NCBI GenBank assembly: GCA_900642245.1
Contig: CAAAJI010000049.1
Coordinates: 164,154-176,704, forward strand
Direction of reading: 5' to 3'
Length of the DNA stretch: 12,551 nucleotides
DNA from: Fragilaria radians
Taxonomy: Eukaryota > Bacillariophyta > Fragilariophyceae > Fragilariales > Fragilariaceae
The notes beneath the pieces are model-generated. The model was not told where the DNA came from, searched no databases, and worked only from the letters and a program-made list of their open reading frames with translations. How positions within the stretch are numbered: the stretch's first letter is position 1; each line of letters begins with the position of its first letter. Position numbers and translations under genes: made by a program. Shown piece after piece: positions 1-9,233 of this stretch.

Positions 1-1
1 C

Positions 2-943
2 AAAAGGTGGACAGTGACGGCAGATGACGCTGTCCTAATTTACGAAGAGGAAGACTTTGAACCAGAAACACTTTCAGCTTCCTTGTATATAAAGTATCGT
101 ATGCAAAAAGTAAATGCTGCCTTCGGCAAGGATTATTTAGCAAAAACTGCACGTCCATGGCTATCATACTTTCCTCGGCCCCCTCCTCTCCATAAAATGT
201 GGCCGGCTGATTACTTGGGTCAAACCCATAGAATTTCCTCGAACGCAAAGCAATTCATTGATAAGGATACTACGACGGAGGAAGATTTGCGTCTACGACT
301 TACAGTTACATCAGTCGCACCGCGTGTCTTGGAAATAGAGAGCTTTCTCTCCGAATTCGAGTGTCGATTTCTCATTCAAAGAGCAAAGAAAAAAGGTTTG
401 CACGCGAGCACTGTAGAAGGTGCATCGAGTGTTGATACGCAGACAAGATCATCAGATACGGCATGGCTATCTCGACAATCTAGCCCCATAATTGACAACA
501 TCTATCGCCGCGCAGCCGATGTATTGCAAATAAGTGAGTCGCTGATGCGACATGCATCTCCTCATCATGACAAAATAGCATCACACCACTCAATATCGGA
601 GGAAATGCAACTTGTACGTTATCAGAAGAACCAGGAGTACACTCCTCATCACGATTTCATTTATCCTTCGATAGCAAATCGCCATCAACCCTCACGATTT
701 GCAACGCTCCTTATTTACCTACAAGAACCGAAGAAAGGTGGAGAAACAACATTTCCTCGATCCATACAATCTACAAATCATGAAGGATTGACGGTAACTC
801 CAAAGGTAGGAAAGGCAGTTTTATTCTACAACTTGTTACCTGATGGAAATGTAGATGATTTGTCTCAGCATGGATCCAAGGCAGTTGAGAAAGGCGAAAA
901 ATGGATTGCCAATCTTTGGGTTTGGGATCCTATCATTGATTAA
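2..943 (+). CDS. Prolyl 4-hydroxylase-like 2OG-Fe(II) oxygenase, 5' partial
   Basis: The frame is open from the left edge and ends at TAA 941-943, giving 313 visible residues. No start is assigned: the frame continues to the edge, and the first in-frame ATG (101) lies inside conserved-looking sequence. Residues are numbered from the codon at 14. The C-terminal half has the prolyl 4-hydroxylase catalytic core: iron ligands H212 and D214 in YTPHHDF, distal ligand H286 in SQHGS, and K296 in GEKWIANLWVW, ten residues after the histidine as expected for the 2-oxoglutarate-binding lysine. TRSSDTAWL (144-152) matches the usual R-S/T-S-x-x-WL segment. In this family the enzyme hydroxylates peptidyl proline using O2, 2-oxoglutarate and Fe(II), usually in the ER or Golgi. 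The region before the core (about 1-100, with a PRPPPLHKMWPADY segment) is not recognised. No intron is seen. The exact substrate cannot be told; the family call is firm. Confidence 0.88.
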   Translation, partial: KRWTVTADDAVLIYEEEDFEPETLSASLYIKYRMQKVNAAFGKDYLAKTARPWLSYFPRPPPLHKMWPADYLGQTHRISSNAKQFIDKDTTTEEDLRLRLTVTSVAPRVLEIESFLSEFECRFLIQRAKKKGLHASTVEGASSVDTQTRSSDTAWLSRQSSPIIDNIYRRAADVLQISESLMRHASPHHDKIASHHSISEEMQLVRYQKNQEYTPHHDFIYPSIANRHQPSRFATLLIYLQEPKKGGETTFPRSIQSTNHEGLTVTPKVGKAVLFYNLLPDGNVDDLSQHGSKAVEKGEKWIANLWVWDPIID

Positions 944-1426
944 CAAGATAGTTTTGCCTACCACTTTTATCCTACGATTAAAAGTGCAAGGTTATTCATC
1001 TTAGTAATGAATAGTTCACATTGCATCTAGACAAGACTAGCAAAATGAGCTAACTAATCTAGACGAGAATTAAAGCAATTTTCCGTTGCATAGGACATAA
1101 CAATTTTGGTTTGGATTCCAACCAATCAGGACAAAACTTTGTTGCAGATAGGTATGGTCCTGACTTTTTCCTTGCATTTTGATACTTCTTGCCTTCACCA
1201 TTGATGATGATGATCATGCTATGTTACTGTAAATTGCAACTTTACTAATCTCTCTGTTGAGGCACCTTGGCTTGGAGTCCAAGGATCAACGGTGAAAATA
1301 AAGATAAATCAAGTGATTCAACGCGGATTTTTGGCTTTATAGGATCCAACATTTTAATAAGTCAATGATTCTACCAGGGGTATGAGATTGGTTGAAAGAA
1401 GAAAGAGTGGTTCGTTCCCTCATTAA
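944..1426. other. Intergenic region, no gene seen
   Basis: This AT-rich spacer lies downstream of the hydroxylase gene. No open frame with coding character is visible on either strand. A short inverted repeat (CCTTGG, 8-nt spacer, CCAAGG) lies at about 1265-1284, and a looser one (TTGGTT with AACCAA) at about 1107-1126. Either could fall in the 3' untranslated region of the hydroxylase transcript, but neither is strong enough to call a terminator. Confidence 0.4.
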
Positions 1427-1713
1427 GAACAGGGTTTCCAGGATCATTCTGGTGATGACCGACAAAAAATCTCCAAAACCGTTTTGACAGATGTCTGTCC
1501 AGTTTCGACTAATCAGATTGATGATGACGTCGCCAACTTCGAAATTGTAACTACCTTTCCGTTCATTCCGACGCACTGAATCACGTCGCCTTCGCGTTCC
1601 GGGATAAACTTGAGAACTTTCATGACACAAATGCCATCAGAATCTCATCCGATAAGAGACTTTTCGAGCCGTATCACTTCATATTTATAAAGATTTCTAA
1701 TAGAAAAGGCAAA
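1427..1713 (+). pseudogene. Coding-like stretch of unknown origin, broken by a frame change
   Basis: Sequence here is richer in G+C than the surrounding spacer and reads like protein, but in two different plus frames. One frame is open from 1427 to TGA 1577-1579 (it includes DHSGDDRQKISKTVL and DDDVANFEIVTTF). A second is open from 1528 with no ATG before 1714 (it includes ALNHVAFAFRDKLENFHD and SSDKRLFEPYHF). A single frameshift near 1530-1575 would join them. The minus strand is also partly open (1630 down to 1337, no ATG at the start, with SYNFEVGDVIINL), so the strand is not certain. I recognise no family. It may be a decayed gene, an upstream exon whose splicing I cannot place, or chance. 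It matters because it directly abuts the signal-peptide start of the next gene. Confidence 0.25.
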
Positions 1714-2040
1714 ATGAAATTCACGACGCTCCTATTCCTGGTCAGCTTCTTCGACACCGCCACAGTTTTAGCTTACGATAAAGTATGGAACATTCTCCCC
1801 TGGGTACATGAAGGAGAAAAACACGCAAGAAGTGAAAAAACCGTGAGACTTGCACGACGGAAGTAAGTTTATATGAAGGGCTTTTACATTTGACATATAT
1901 TTCTTGTTCAGATGTTATCTAATGATATATATTTTAGCGACAGGCTGATTATTACAAAAGATTTGAGGAGACAGTTACAAAATGGACTTCCGAATGAAGA
2001 TGTCCGAACAATCGTGGCACTAAATTTGGAAGGCCTTTAA
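1714..2040 (+). CDS. Small secreted peptide, 83 residues, two exons, unknown family
   Basis: The gene joins 1714-1862 to 1938-2040. Exon 1 encodes a classical signal peptide: MKFTT, a hydrophobic core LLFLVSFF, and a likely cleavage site after VLA (residue 20). The mature part begins YDKVWNILPWVHEGEK. Unspliced, the frame would stop at once at the TAA inside GTAAGT. Removing a 75-nt intron (GTAAGT...TTTTAG) keeps the frame open for a further 33 codons to TAA 2038-2040. The mature peptide of about 63 residues has no cysteine, two tryptophans (25, 30), and basic pairs at RR 48-49 and RR 60-61. It ends in IVALNLEGL. The basic pairs could be proprotein-processing sites, which is inference. The ending loosely resembles the first strand of a plant-type leucine-rich repeat but is too short to call. 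Start choice rests on the signal peptide, since the frame is open upstream without an ATG. Function unknown. Confidence 0.6.
1863..1937 (+). other. Predicted spliceosomal intron, 75 nt
   Basis: The donor is GGAA|GTAAGT. The acceptor is a T-rich tract ending TATATTTTAG just before CGACAGG. It lies in phase 2 and splits the codon AAC (Asn 50). An alternative acceptor, TTCTTGTTCAG at 1911, leads to an in-frame TGA after about 12 codons, so the later one is preferred. Confidence 0.6.
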
Positions 2041-2456
2041 ATGAAATTCAATTAGATTTTATTGCCAAAGTGTATAAAGTCTGAATACATTTCTTAAAGC
2101 ATTCTCATCGGTTTCCTTGGAAACTCCATCGTCATATCATACACCAAACGTCACCATATCGAGGCAGTAGCGAGTGTTATAAGAGAGTGAAAGAGACTCC
2201 TCATGAGGTGTTTTAAAGTTAAATTATATACTCATATTAATAGATTGATAACAAATGTATCTTCATATCCAAAGGAGATAAAACACAGATACGGTATTCG
2301 TTGGCAGACTTCTAAGCATTGTTCTAAACTCGAGTTCCTTTTGCTTAACATATAGGTACATCAGAGATTACACAGTTAAATGAGAGAAACCAGCTTGTTG
2401 AAAGTTCGAAAACAAAATGTAAATACTCATGGTTTACTCAAATTAAAAAAATTTTG

Positions 2457-2475
2457 CAAAGATTTGTAATCTTTG
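2457..2475. repeat. Perfect 8-bp hairpin with 3-nt loop
   Basis: CAAAGATT, loop TGT, then AATCTTTG. Flanking TTTG on the left and CAAA on the right (after AAG) could extend pairing with a bulge. It lies about 420 bp past the secreted-peptide stop, so it may or may not belong to that transcript. Confidence 0.5.
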
Positions 2476-3071
2476 AAGCAAACGTGAATAGAAATGAAAA
2501 CACTACTAAAAAGTTTCACATTCGATCTGGTCGGTGCTATCCCTTAACCCTTGTGCTTTTTGTTAGTACAGTAATCGAGTACAGATAAGCGACTAAAACA
2601 ACCGATGATAAATTTATTGGGAAGAAAAATAATAATTCCATCCTACTTTCATCCAGAATTATTAACTAGAATGTTGTCAAGACTTTCAGTTGTAAACTGC
2701 AAAATAGTTAATGCAATTTCATTCAAATGCAACTGAAATGTGGATTTTCTAATAGCAATATTAATCTGCAACAAAAAAATGAAATTCCTTCAAAACAATG
2801 AAAAAATAAATAACACTATTCCTTTAAATTGAGGAATAAGTTCTTTTGGGATTCTTAATCTTAAGTCTAATTATAACTGGTTTAAAAGTCATTACTCATA
2901 TGGATCAATGATATCGTTGTATCTTTGGGATGATTCTTATTGCATTAATCCTTCATTTGTATCATTTTTTGATCTTTCAAATAAGCAAAGAATACATTTT
3001 ACAAAATGAACAAAACAACAATCTTAACTTTGCACCAACAGCTTTATTTTGATTTTTTCACCAACAATCAT

Positions 3072-3079
3072 TGACGTCA
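3072..3079. promoter_or_regulatory. TGACGTCA palindrome (CRE-like site)
   Basis: An exact 8-bp CRE-type palindrome, the binding site of bZIP factors. In diatoms, TGACGT/ACGTCA elements are reported in CO2/cAMP-responsive promoters. No gene start is found nearby here, so function is doubtful; chance occurrence is possible. Confidence 0.2.
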
Positions 3080-3608
3080 CAATAAAAGCAGCACCAATAA
3101 CGTCTACAACAAAAGCGCAAGCAAAAGCTAAAATATGTCTTTAAACCATAGTTTTAATATGAAAAAAAGAAATTATTACCTTTACACCTTCCTAATGCCA
3201 ACTCTAAATCATTGGTATAATTTACTTTAATTTCTGTGATGTTGAATGAAACTTTAGATACCAATGACATGTTAAGTCAAGTAGTAACACTTAAATATTG
3301 TGTCATGTATCAGATTGTATATCTGCAAATTCTAGGTTCACAAATAACAATAAAAGATTGCTGTGATAAGTATTGACGGAAATGTAAAAATTCAAAGATA
3401 CGTTCTCTTTTGGAAAATAACTAACTGTGCGGAGCAAAGCAAGCGCACCAACTACTAGTCAAGCATCTAAAAATGCATATGTTACCAAATAAACAATGAT
3501 TTGACGGAGGCAATTGGCATAATTTGAATGCTCTTTGAAGACAAGAGTTTCCTAAAAATCAACATCAATGAATTAACATACACTACTACACTAAACCGAA
3601 AATTCCAA

Positions 3609-3794
3609 TTAATTTTTCCCTTCTGCGAATTCTTTGGTATCTGGCCCATTACCATTTTCTTTTTTATTTATATCCAGTAGGAAAAGTTGATTTTGCTCTT
3701 TTCCTGGAAGCAAGTTGACAAGAATGCCTATGAAAAATGTAGCAAAATAATAAACATATTTTGATTTTTGTTTGCCTTTCGGACAAAGCGTCAT
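3609..3794 (-). CDS. Possible small single-span membrane protein, 61 residues
   Basis: The frame runs from an ATG at 3794 to a stop at 3609. It has a basic N-terminus (MTLCPKGKQKSK), one hydrophobic segment (about residues 14-30, YVYYFATFFIGILVNLL) and a polar, charged tail (NKKENGNGPDTKEFAEGKN). That layout fits a small membrane protein. The region is AT-rich and such a frame could arise by chance; there is no family match that I recognise and no comparative support. Treat it as a candidate only. Confidence 0.15.
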   Translation of the reverse strand: MTLCPKGKQKSKYVYYFATFFIGILVNLLPGKEQNQLFLLDINKKENGNGPDTKEFAEGKN

Positions 3795-4232
3795 AATTTA
3801 CGAGATTTGAATCTTGATCAAATTATCGAGTTCCAAGTCTGATGAAAGCTTCATGCTCTATGGTTCCAACAACAAAATCTACCACATTGAATAAAGCGAT
3901 TAATCATGCTTGTAACTTTGAATGCTACATGGTGTCATTCATATTCAGATAGCTTCTTCAGTGAAGGATCACATGGAATTCATATGTTCTATTATGAGAT
4001 TTCCAAAATCATAGTCATTTTTCAATTTTTCATAAAACTCAAAGCAATGCTAAAGTTTGGAAGGTTTCTTTTCAAGCATTTTTCAATTAAATGTTTCCAT
4101 AAACGAATACCTTACATTGTGTTATACTTCATTCCAAGAAATTCCATCATTCTAAGTTACACTCTAACTACGTCGACACTGGTTGGAGTCTACACTGAAG
4201 TGAAAAAGTTTGTAACAATATTCAGTACAAAG

Positions 4233-4439
4233 TCACTCTTTTTGCTTTTGTACCATAAAGAATCGGATTGGTGCATTTCCTTTGCTATTCCTTTTTTTTT
4301 CAAGAAGAGAAAAATATATGTCATTCCTCCAAAGGTATTTTTCATCAGGAGTTGGATGCGCCTCTATTTTAATCCCATCATACTTGGTGAAATGAACGGG
4401 AACGGTCAAACCTTGTAAGGTATTGCTAAAATCTGAGGT
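4233..4439 (-). pseudogene. Coding-like 68-codon stretch without a start, unknown family
   Basis: On the minus strand, from just after TGA (4442-4440) to TGA (4235-4233), there are 68 codons with no ATG until near the end. The composition is balanced, unlike typical AT-rich random translation, with segments LTVPVHFTKYDGIKIEAHP, TPDEKYLWRNDIYFSLLEKK and SKGNAPIRFFMV. Further upstream on the same strand (about 4687-4557) another open stretch in a different frame (SSKTRDELNTFCCRYF, ATLKPSDIICISLRLS) also looks protein-like. Together they could be exons or fragments of a decayed gene. A possible acceptor, TCAGATTTTAG, precedes the NTLQGLTV segment. I recognise no family. Confidence 0.22.
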
Positions 4440-5039
4440 TCAAAATTGTACAGTTATCTCTTTTTGGGGCCGATTCATGAAATGGTATTTATGGCTCACA
4501 AAACAAACGCAGCTTGAAAGATGTAAATGTCTCATCTCATTTCTCTATGACAAGGACCATCATGACAGCCGTAAAGATATACAAATAATATCACTTGGCT
4601 TTAGCGTTGCGAAGTATCTGCAACAAAACGTATTTAATTCATCACGTGTCTTACTAGAGCAGGTAACATTTAAGGAGTAATTTAGCAATTTTTATCTTAG
4701 TTTAAACTGATTTCAAATGTATTTCTAAGCTAAAGGTCTTTTAGCTGTTCCAGTCTTCTGTATTAACTCTAAATTGTGTTGTGATTGACTCTTCTGACTG
4801 GGAAGAATAAAAAAACTAGCGAAGAAATCGAAAAATGTTGAAAAACAAATATCTAGTCAAGTCAGTATTTTGACAGCTTGCAGATATTGACATACCTTGA
4901 CCAGGATCAAGAAGCAAATCCCTAACACAATATGTTGTTAGCAATCACAGTTTATATAATGTTATATTAAGCTAAGAGATGTGTATGTGCACCGGTGTAA
5001 CGAGATGTCCTGTACCGCTAGTGCATAGTAGATAGTAGA

Positions 5040-5274
5040 AGGACTAATATATCCTAATATTACTCATCTAGATATGGATAGTTACAAGTAAACTATCCTC
5101 TTGCATATCGACCGCAAGTTAACTATGATAAATGATTCATTAGATAAGCTTAGTGAGGCATAACCATTGCTTTTGGATGGAAAGTATCTTTATACAATCC
5201 AGAACCGGATATAAACTAAGACGGCTATAATAATAATCTAAATTAGAAGCCAACTCTTTAATTATAAAGAGTTG
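5040..5274. repeat. Cluster of short perfect hairpins
   Basis: Four inverted repeats occur within 235 bp. AGGA/TCCT is at 5040-5055. GGATAGTT/AACTATCC, with a 7-nt loop, is at 5076-5098. CTTGC/GCAAG, with a 9-nt loop, is at 5100-5118. CAACTCTTTA/TAAAGAGTTG, with a 4-nt ATTA loop, is at 5251-5274 and has ten perfect pairs. This could be a structured RNA, part of a mobile-element remnant such as a solo long terminal repeat, or coincidence in AT-rich sequence. No open frame covers it. Confidence 0.35.
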
Positions 5275-6764
5275 AAGGTCTAGACTAAATTATCCTTATG
5301 GATCACCAACATGTCCTTGTCAGCAAGTTGAAGAGACTTCACTAAGTACTTGGATACGACGCTTTGGAACAAGATCAAACCTTTAAGAGAAGTCTCGCAG
5401 ATCTCTTGAGAAGAATCAAGAACATCTCTTGAGAGAAGTTCCAAGATGAACCAAGACTAAAAAGAAGCAAATGTTAAATTAGTTTACAATTTTACTTTGA
5501 CCTAGTTTTAAATCTAACCGTAGAGCAGATATAGCTTGTTGTTGGGATTTAAATCCGTTGAATGGTTGCTTGATAGAATGTATATTCAGGAAACTGGATG
5601 AAATGATGTGCGAGGGATTACACTACAAATGCATCAATTTTAACCATCTTCTTAGTTTTGAATATTCTTTCCTACAGTTTATTGAAGGAATTTGATTGCT
5701 TCGAGAAGATTTTAGGTTATTTTCATACTTTATTAAGCCTACTGAAATTTCAAAGCCACAATTTACTTCCAGAACTCATGTTTATTGATTGCATGGTGTA
5801 ACTATGTTGAAAACAAGAGACAATAAGTTTAGATTAAATTCATTACGGATAATTACGAGCAAGTCACTTTTAAGAGTCAGGGAGATCTAAAATCTACATA
5901 TGTTAATAACGTTTCAAGGGTGTCACTGGCAACTATCTCGTCCCGCAGTTCCGCCATGGAATGGTGCTGTCATAAGAAACGTTTCACTCAGAGACAAACG
6001 TTTATGTAAAATATTCAACTTTATTAATCCCCAGTCCTCGAGAGAGGTTGTGACATGTTTTGGTTATCGTACTAGACTGCAACACGATGCAACAAGGTTA
6101 TTGAGCACCCACATCGTTTTTTTTCTTTGGACTTTTGCATACGACTCAACCAAGATAAATCAGATAGCGTTCTACTTTTAATACCATGGACTAACCTTTT
6201 TGGTCAAGGCTAAGAAAAGCAAGGAAAGTCATTGCTACAAGCAGAAATATAAGCATACCAAAGTTGAATAGTCATTAAGTGCATTTTAGGGAATTGCTTG
6301 CCACACTATAGGCATCTATACTGCAGCCTTATCCATACTCTTATACAATCTCCTTCTTTATAGTTCGATCAAGTTAAGGGGACGGGGAATGTAGCTAAAA
6401 AAGCAGATCACAGAGTTGCCTTAAACATTTGCTTTTTGTCCTACTCTGTCAAAAAAGTCTCTTGATGGCCAAGATTCAAAGAAATAAATCTTTTTATGAG
6501 GGCAATAATTTTCCTTTTAGAGTGAAACGTTTAAGATAATTGTTTTGATGGTCTTATTCAATACGCTAGATGACCGGCTATTAGTGCTTAACCTTCTGAA
6601 ATATGCTTATCCGGCTAGGTCAATAAAGATAGTAAACATTTGAAGGAAAGAATAGCAAACGCATAAGTTAAAGATATAACTCTAATTTGCATTCATCCTA
6701 TTGTAAGATTTATAAGGGTAAAGACGCAAACCAGTATGAATTGCAGGTGCACTCCATTTTGATC

Positions 6765-6789
6765 AGATCAAGACTTCGTGTCTTGATCT
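6765..6789. repeat. Perfect 10-bp hairpin with 5-nt loop
   Basis: AGATCAAGAC, loop TTCGT, then GTCTTGATCT. Ten uninterrupted pairs and a short loop make chance less likely than for the other hairpins. No gene lies within 1 kb, so it is not obviously tied to a transcript end. Confidence 0.5.
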
Positions 6790-7776
6790 ATTACCATTTA
6801 ATTAAGATATCTATATTCAGAACGTATAAACGCTCGTGATTTGTGTTTTATCAATTGTTTCCACTAATTTTCTATTTGTATCACAATAAATGTATCTTTT
6901 GTAATTCTATTTGTATCGCATATTATTCACTCAGATGACTGGAGAGCAAAAGGATGACGGCGATTTAAGAAACAATTCAGAGTAAAAAATCAGCAATTCT
7001 GTCGTTGACAATTAGTATTCCTAAGGTAATCTATAAATCCCGCATTAGAATAATGTGAAGATATAGTTCGCCAAAGTCATCGCATGGTCATAATTTAACA
7101 CGGATCCTATCAATTGATAAGTCTAGGTCAGGCTTGAAGAATAGGCAGAAAAGTAATTAGCCTTATCTAAACTGCAAGATACCACCAAACATGAAAATTT
7201 GCATGTATTCAAGAATTACGTTCCCCTCTAAACAATAATTGAGAAGAAAATAAAATCCAAAGATTTTTCCAATGATTATCAAGATCATATGCGGGGGTAG
7301 CTTAGCAACGGAACATTTTCCACTTTGTTTTTCATGAGATATCATTTATTAATATCACAACTAGATTTTAAAACCTCAATCTGTCAGTTTATGTAGACCC
7401 ATTGGACATCTATTGCTTGGACGAAGAACATTAGATCTAGAGCTTTCGGATGCATAGAAAATAAAGGGGATAAGGATGCATGGAATTTCTTCTTTTCATT
7501 TTGCTCTCCAATACATCTCAAGAATGTTTACATAATCAAAGTCTATCTATTTACGTCCATCGATTAATTGCAATTAGATGTGTATCGTCAAAACATACCA
7601 AAACAGAAACTTATCACTTAAATTAATACGCATACATTATTTCCAACGAAAATACTCTCATATGAAACTGATTTCGAGTCAATTAGATGACAGCACATAT
7701 TTAGATGAATTCAAATTTCAATGTAAAATCTGAAAACTCAGATCCAGATGTAATCATGTATGGATTCTCTTCAACT

Positions 7777-9220
7777 TCACTTGCACTGATTGATGCCAGT
7801 CTCTCCAACCATCTCTTGCAGGATCACTTTAGCCTCTAGCTCAGCGGGCTCAAGGACATCTGAAATAATTTGTGACTTTTCCTGAAGTAAAATCTCGAAT
7901 TCTTCTTGAGCTGGTTGAATGGCATGATATAGGACCTCACATACAGATGCGAAGTTGGATGCGGTAGAAGTAATAAAACTTTGTGTGCCAAGACTAATAT
8001 AATCTAGACAGCCTGGGACAATATCTTGCAAGAGAGAAGAACCACCCGTTCCCATGGCTTTTTCAAACTCTCTGCCAGTCGACTCAAGATCAGCCATTGC
8101 ACTGTTCATAATTATCAAGGCTTCGTCTTGAGCCATGCTGATAGCATCGACGATTGCCATGTCTTCTGTTTCATTGCCCATTTGCACCTCAATCTCATCT
8201 TCGCATTGGAGTGAACTGAGACAAGGTGAATCGCTGGCAAATTGAATATCTAATGGTGGTCGAAATTGATCAGACATTAAGTTGGAATCAATTTTTCTGA
8301 CCATTAAATCATCATGACCTTGGATGACGTGTCGACCTAACAGCACCTCTTTTTCTTTTGAGCAATCCAACGCACCTTGATGTGTTTCGTGATCTGGAAC
8401 CCTGAAACTAAAGGATTTCATTCCATATGAGGCCAGTTGGTCGGCAATTTCAACCATTTTTGGTAGACTTCGATCGTTTCCTACCCTCCTGGATGCAACA
8501 TCGAAATTTTGGAACCAAAGCTGCGTTGGAAAGAGATATTTTTAGCCAATGTAACATTCAAGTATCCAGTAAATTCTTCCAAGGAATAGTATTACTTACA
8601 CGAGAGCCAATATTTCCAAGTTTAACGTCATTATTAGCACATGGTTTTGGGTTGGTCTCCCTTGATGTACGCGCACTGAAACTGCGGCTTCGAGGAGAAA
8701 AATTGATCTCAATTCCATCATCACGCTGTGAGCCGATGCGAATGTCGTAGCGTTGAATGGATATGTGCATCTCATTATCATCGGCAGCAGGTTCATCCCG
8801 ATGATTGATCATCACTGGAACACTGACAACTTCCATGGAATTCGTTGCCGCTCCACGATAATTTCTCAATGTGCGCTTGGTGTCATAAATTTTGTTATTA
8901 GTCGTCTCATCAGCAGCTGGACATCTTTCATTTTGAAAAGAATTTAGTTTCTCTGTCGAATAATCTCCAGAATCTCTTCCAAATTTATCGTTAGAATATT
9001 CTACATTGTTCCGATGAAAATCGGTGTTCACTAAGAACGATTTAGAGGCTAAGTTATCATTTGCATCGGACGAAGATGAAAACTCTTTGGAATGCCAAGA
9101 AGTCGACATAAAAGTTCCATCACTAAGGGATTCATCAAGTAGTTTACTTCTAATTCCGCCCCTTAAATAATCATCGAACTCGCGATCAATTGAATACTCT
9201 ACCGTCTTCCGGAATGGCAT
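7777..9220 (-). CDS. Orphan protein of 454 residues, two exons
   Basis: The gene reads on the minus strand as exon 1 (9220-8600, 207 codons) and exon 2 (8520-7777, 247 codons plus stop). The 79-nt intron sits between codons (phase 0); splicing joins GNIGSR to LWFQNFDVASRR. Exon 2 stays open across the whole join. The start is the first in-frame ATG (MPFRKTVEYS). There is no signal peptide or membrane segment. Residues 1-207 are polar and serine- and asparagine-rich, with two similar short segments (VEYSIDREFDD and VEYSNDKFGRD) and an SRSFSARTSRE patch that suggests disorder and possible phosphorylation. Residues 229-330 are acidic. Residues about 331-454 look mostly helical and end with an amphipathic, possibly coiled-coil stretch (EEFEILLQEKSQIISDV, ELEAKVILQEMVGE). 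I recognise no family; an intracellular scaffold or regulator is a guess. The gene is well supported, its function is not. Confidence 0.72.
8521..8599 (-). other. Predicted spliceosomal intron, 79 nt
   Basis: Read on the minus strand, the donor is CTCGT|GTAAGTAAT and the acceptor CCAACGCAG|CTTTGG. Without splicing, the upstream frame stops within about 13 codons (SNTIPWKNLLDT). With it, both frames join cleanly in phase 0. TACTGGATAC and TTGGCTAAAA in the 3' half are possible branch regions. Confidence 0.75.
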
Positions 9221-9233
9221 GATAGTTTGTTGT

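Larger units (their letters stand above)
2041..4160. other. AT-rich intergenic region, no convincing gene
   Basis: Stop codons are dense in most frames. It contains a perfect short hairpin (2457-2475), a TGACGTCA palindrome (3072-3079), a 9-bp inverted repeat (3210-3218 with 3258-3266), and one weak minus-strand open frame (3609-3794), each listed separately. No tRNA box motif, simple-sequence repeat or transposase-like frame was seen. A plus-strand open frame at 3906-4418 is discussed among the rejected items. Confidence 0.4.
4700..7776. other. AT-rich intergenic region, no gene seen
   Basis: No supported gene was found on either strand. The notable contents are a run of hairpins between 5040 and 5274 and a strong isolated hairpin at 6765-6789. 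Positions 5299-5470 contain short open pieces (LGYDALEQDQTFKRS, then LADLLRRIKN) separated by stops, and imperfect direct repeats of ATCTCTTGAGA. A slightly G+C-richer patch at 5915-6000 gives a 93-codon frame with no recognisable content. The right end is the 3' flank of the minus-strand gene at 7777-9220. Confidence 0.4.

Noticed and set aside
3906..4418. Plus-strand open frame of 170 codons in the gene-poor region
   Set aside because: It is dominated by F, I, K, S and L as expected for AT-rich random translation, has no recognisable domain, and the opposite strand reads more like protein. It is probably a chance or shadow frame.
4423..4680. Plus-strand open frame of 85 codons
   Set aside because: It has no ATG at its start, no family and no splice signals; it overlaps the possible minus-strand relic.
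4936..5310. Long terminal repeat of a retrotransposon (TGTTG start, possible primer-binding site near 5300)
   Set aside because: No second copy in the window, no clear primer-binding match and no gag, protease or reverse transcriptase frame follows.
5900..6181. 93-codon plus frame in a slightly G+C-richer patch
   Set aside because: No motif, no start of normal form, and an AT-driven second half. The minus strand gave only short fragments.
8026..8947. Open frames on the plus strand and a second minus frame across the orphan gene
   Set aside because: Shadows of the spliced minus-strand gene, which alone has matching splice sites and a continuous product.
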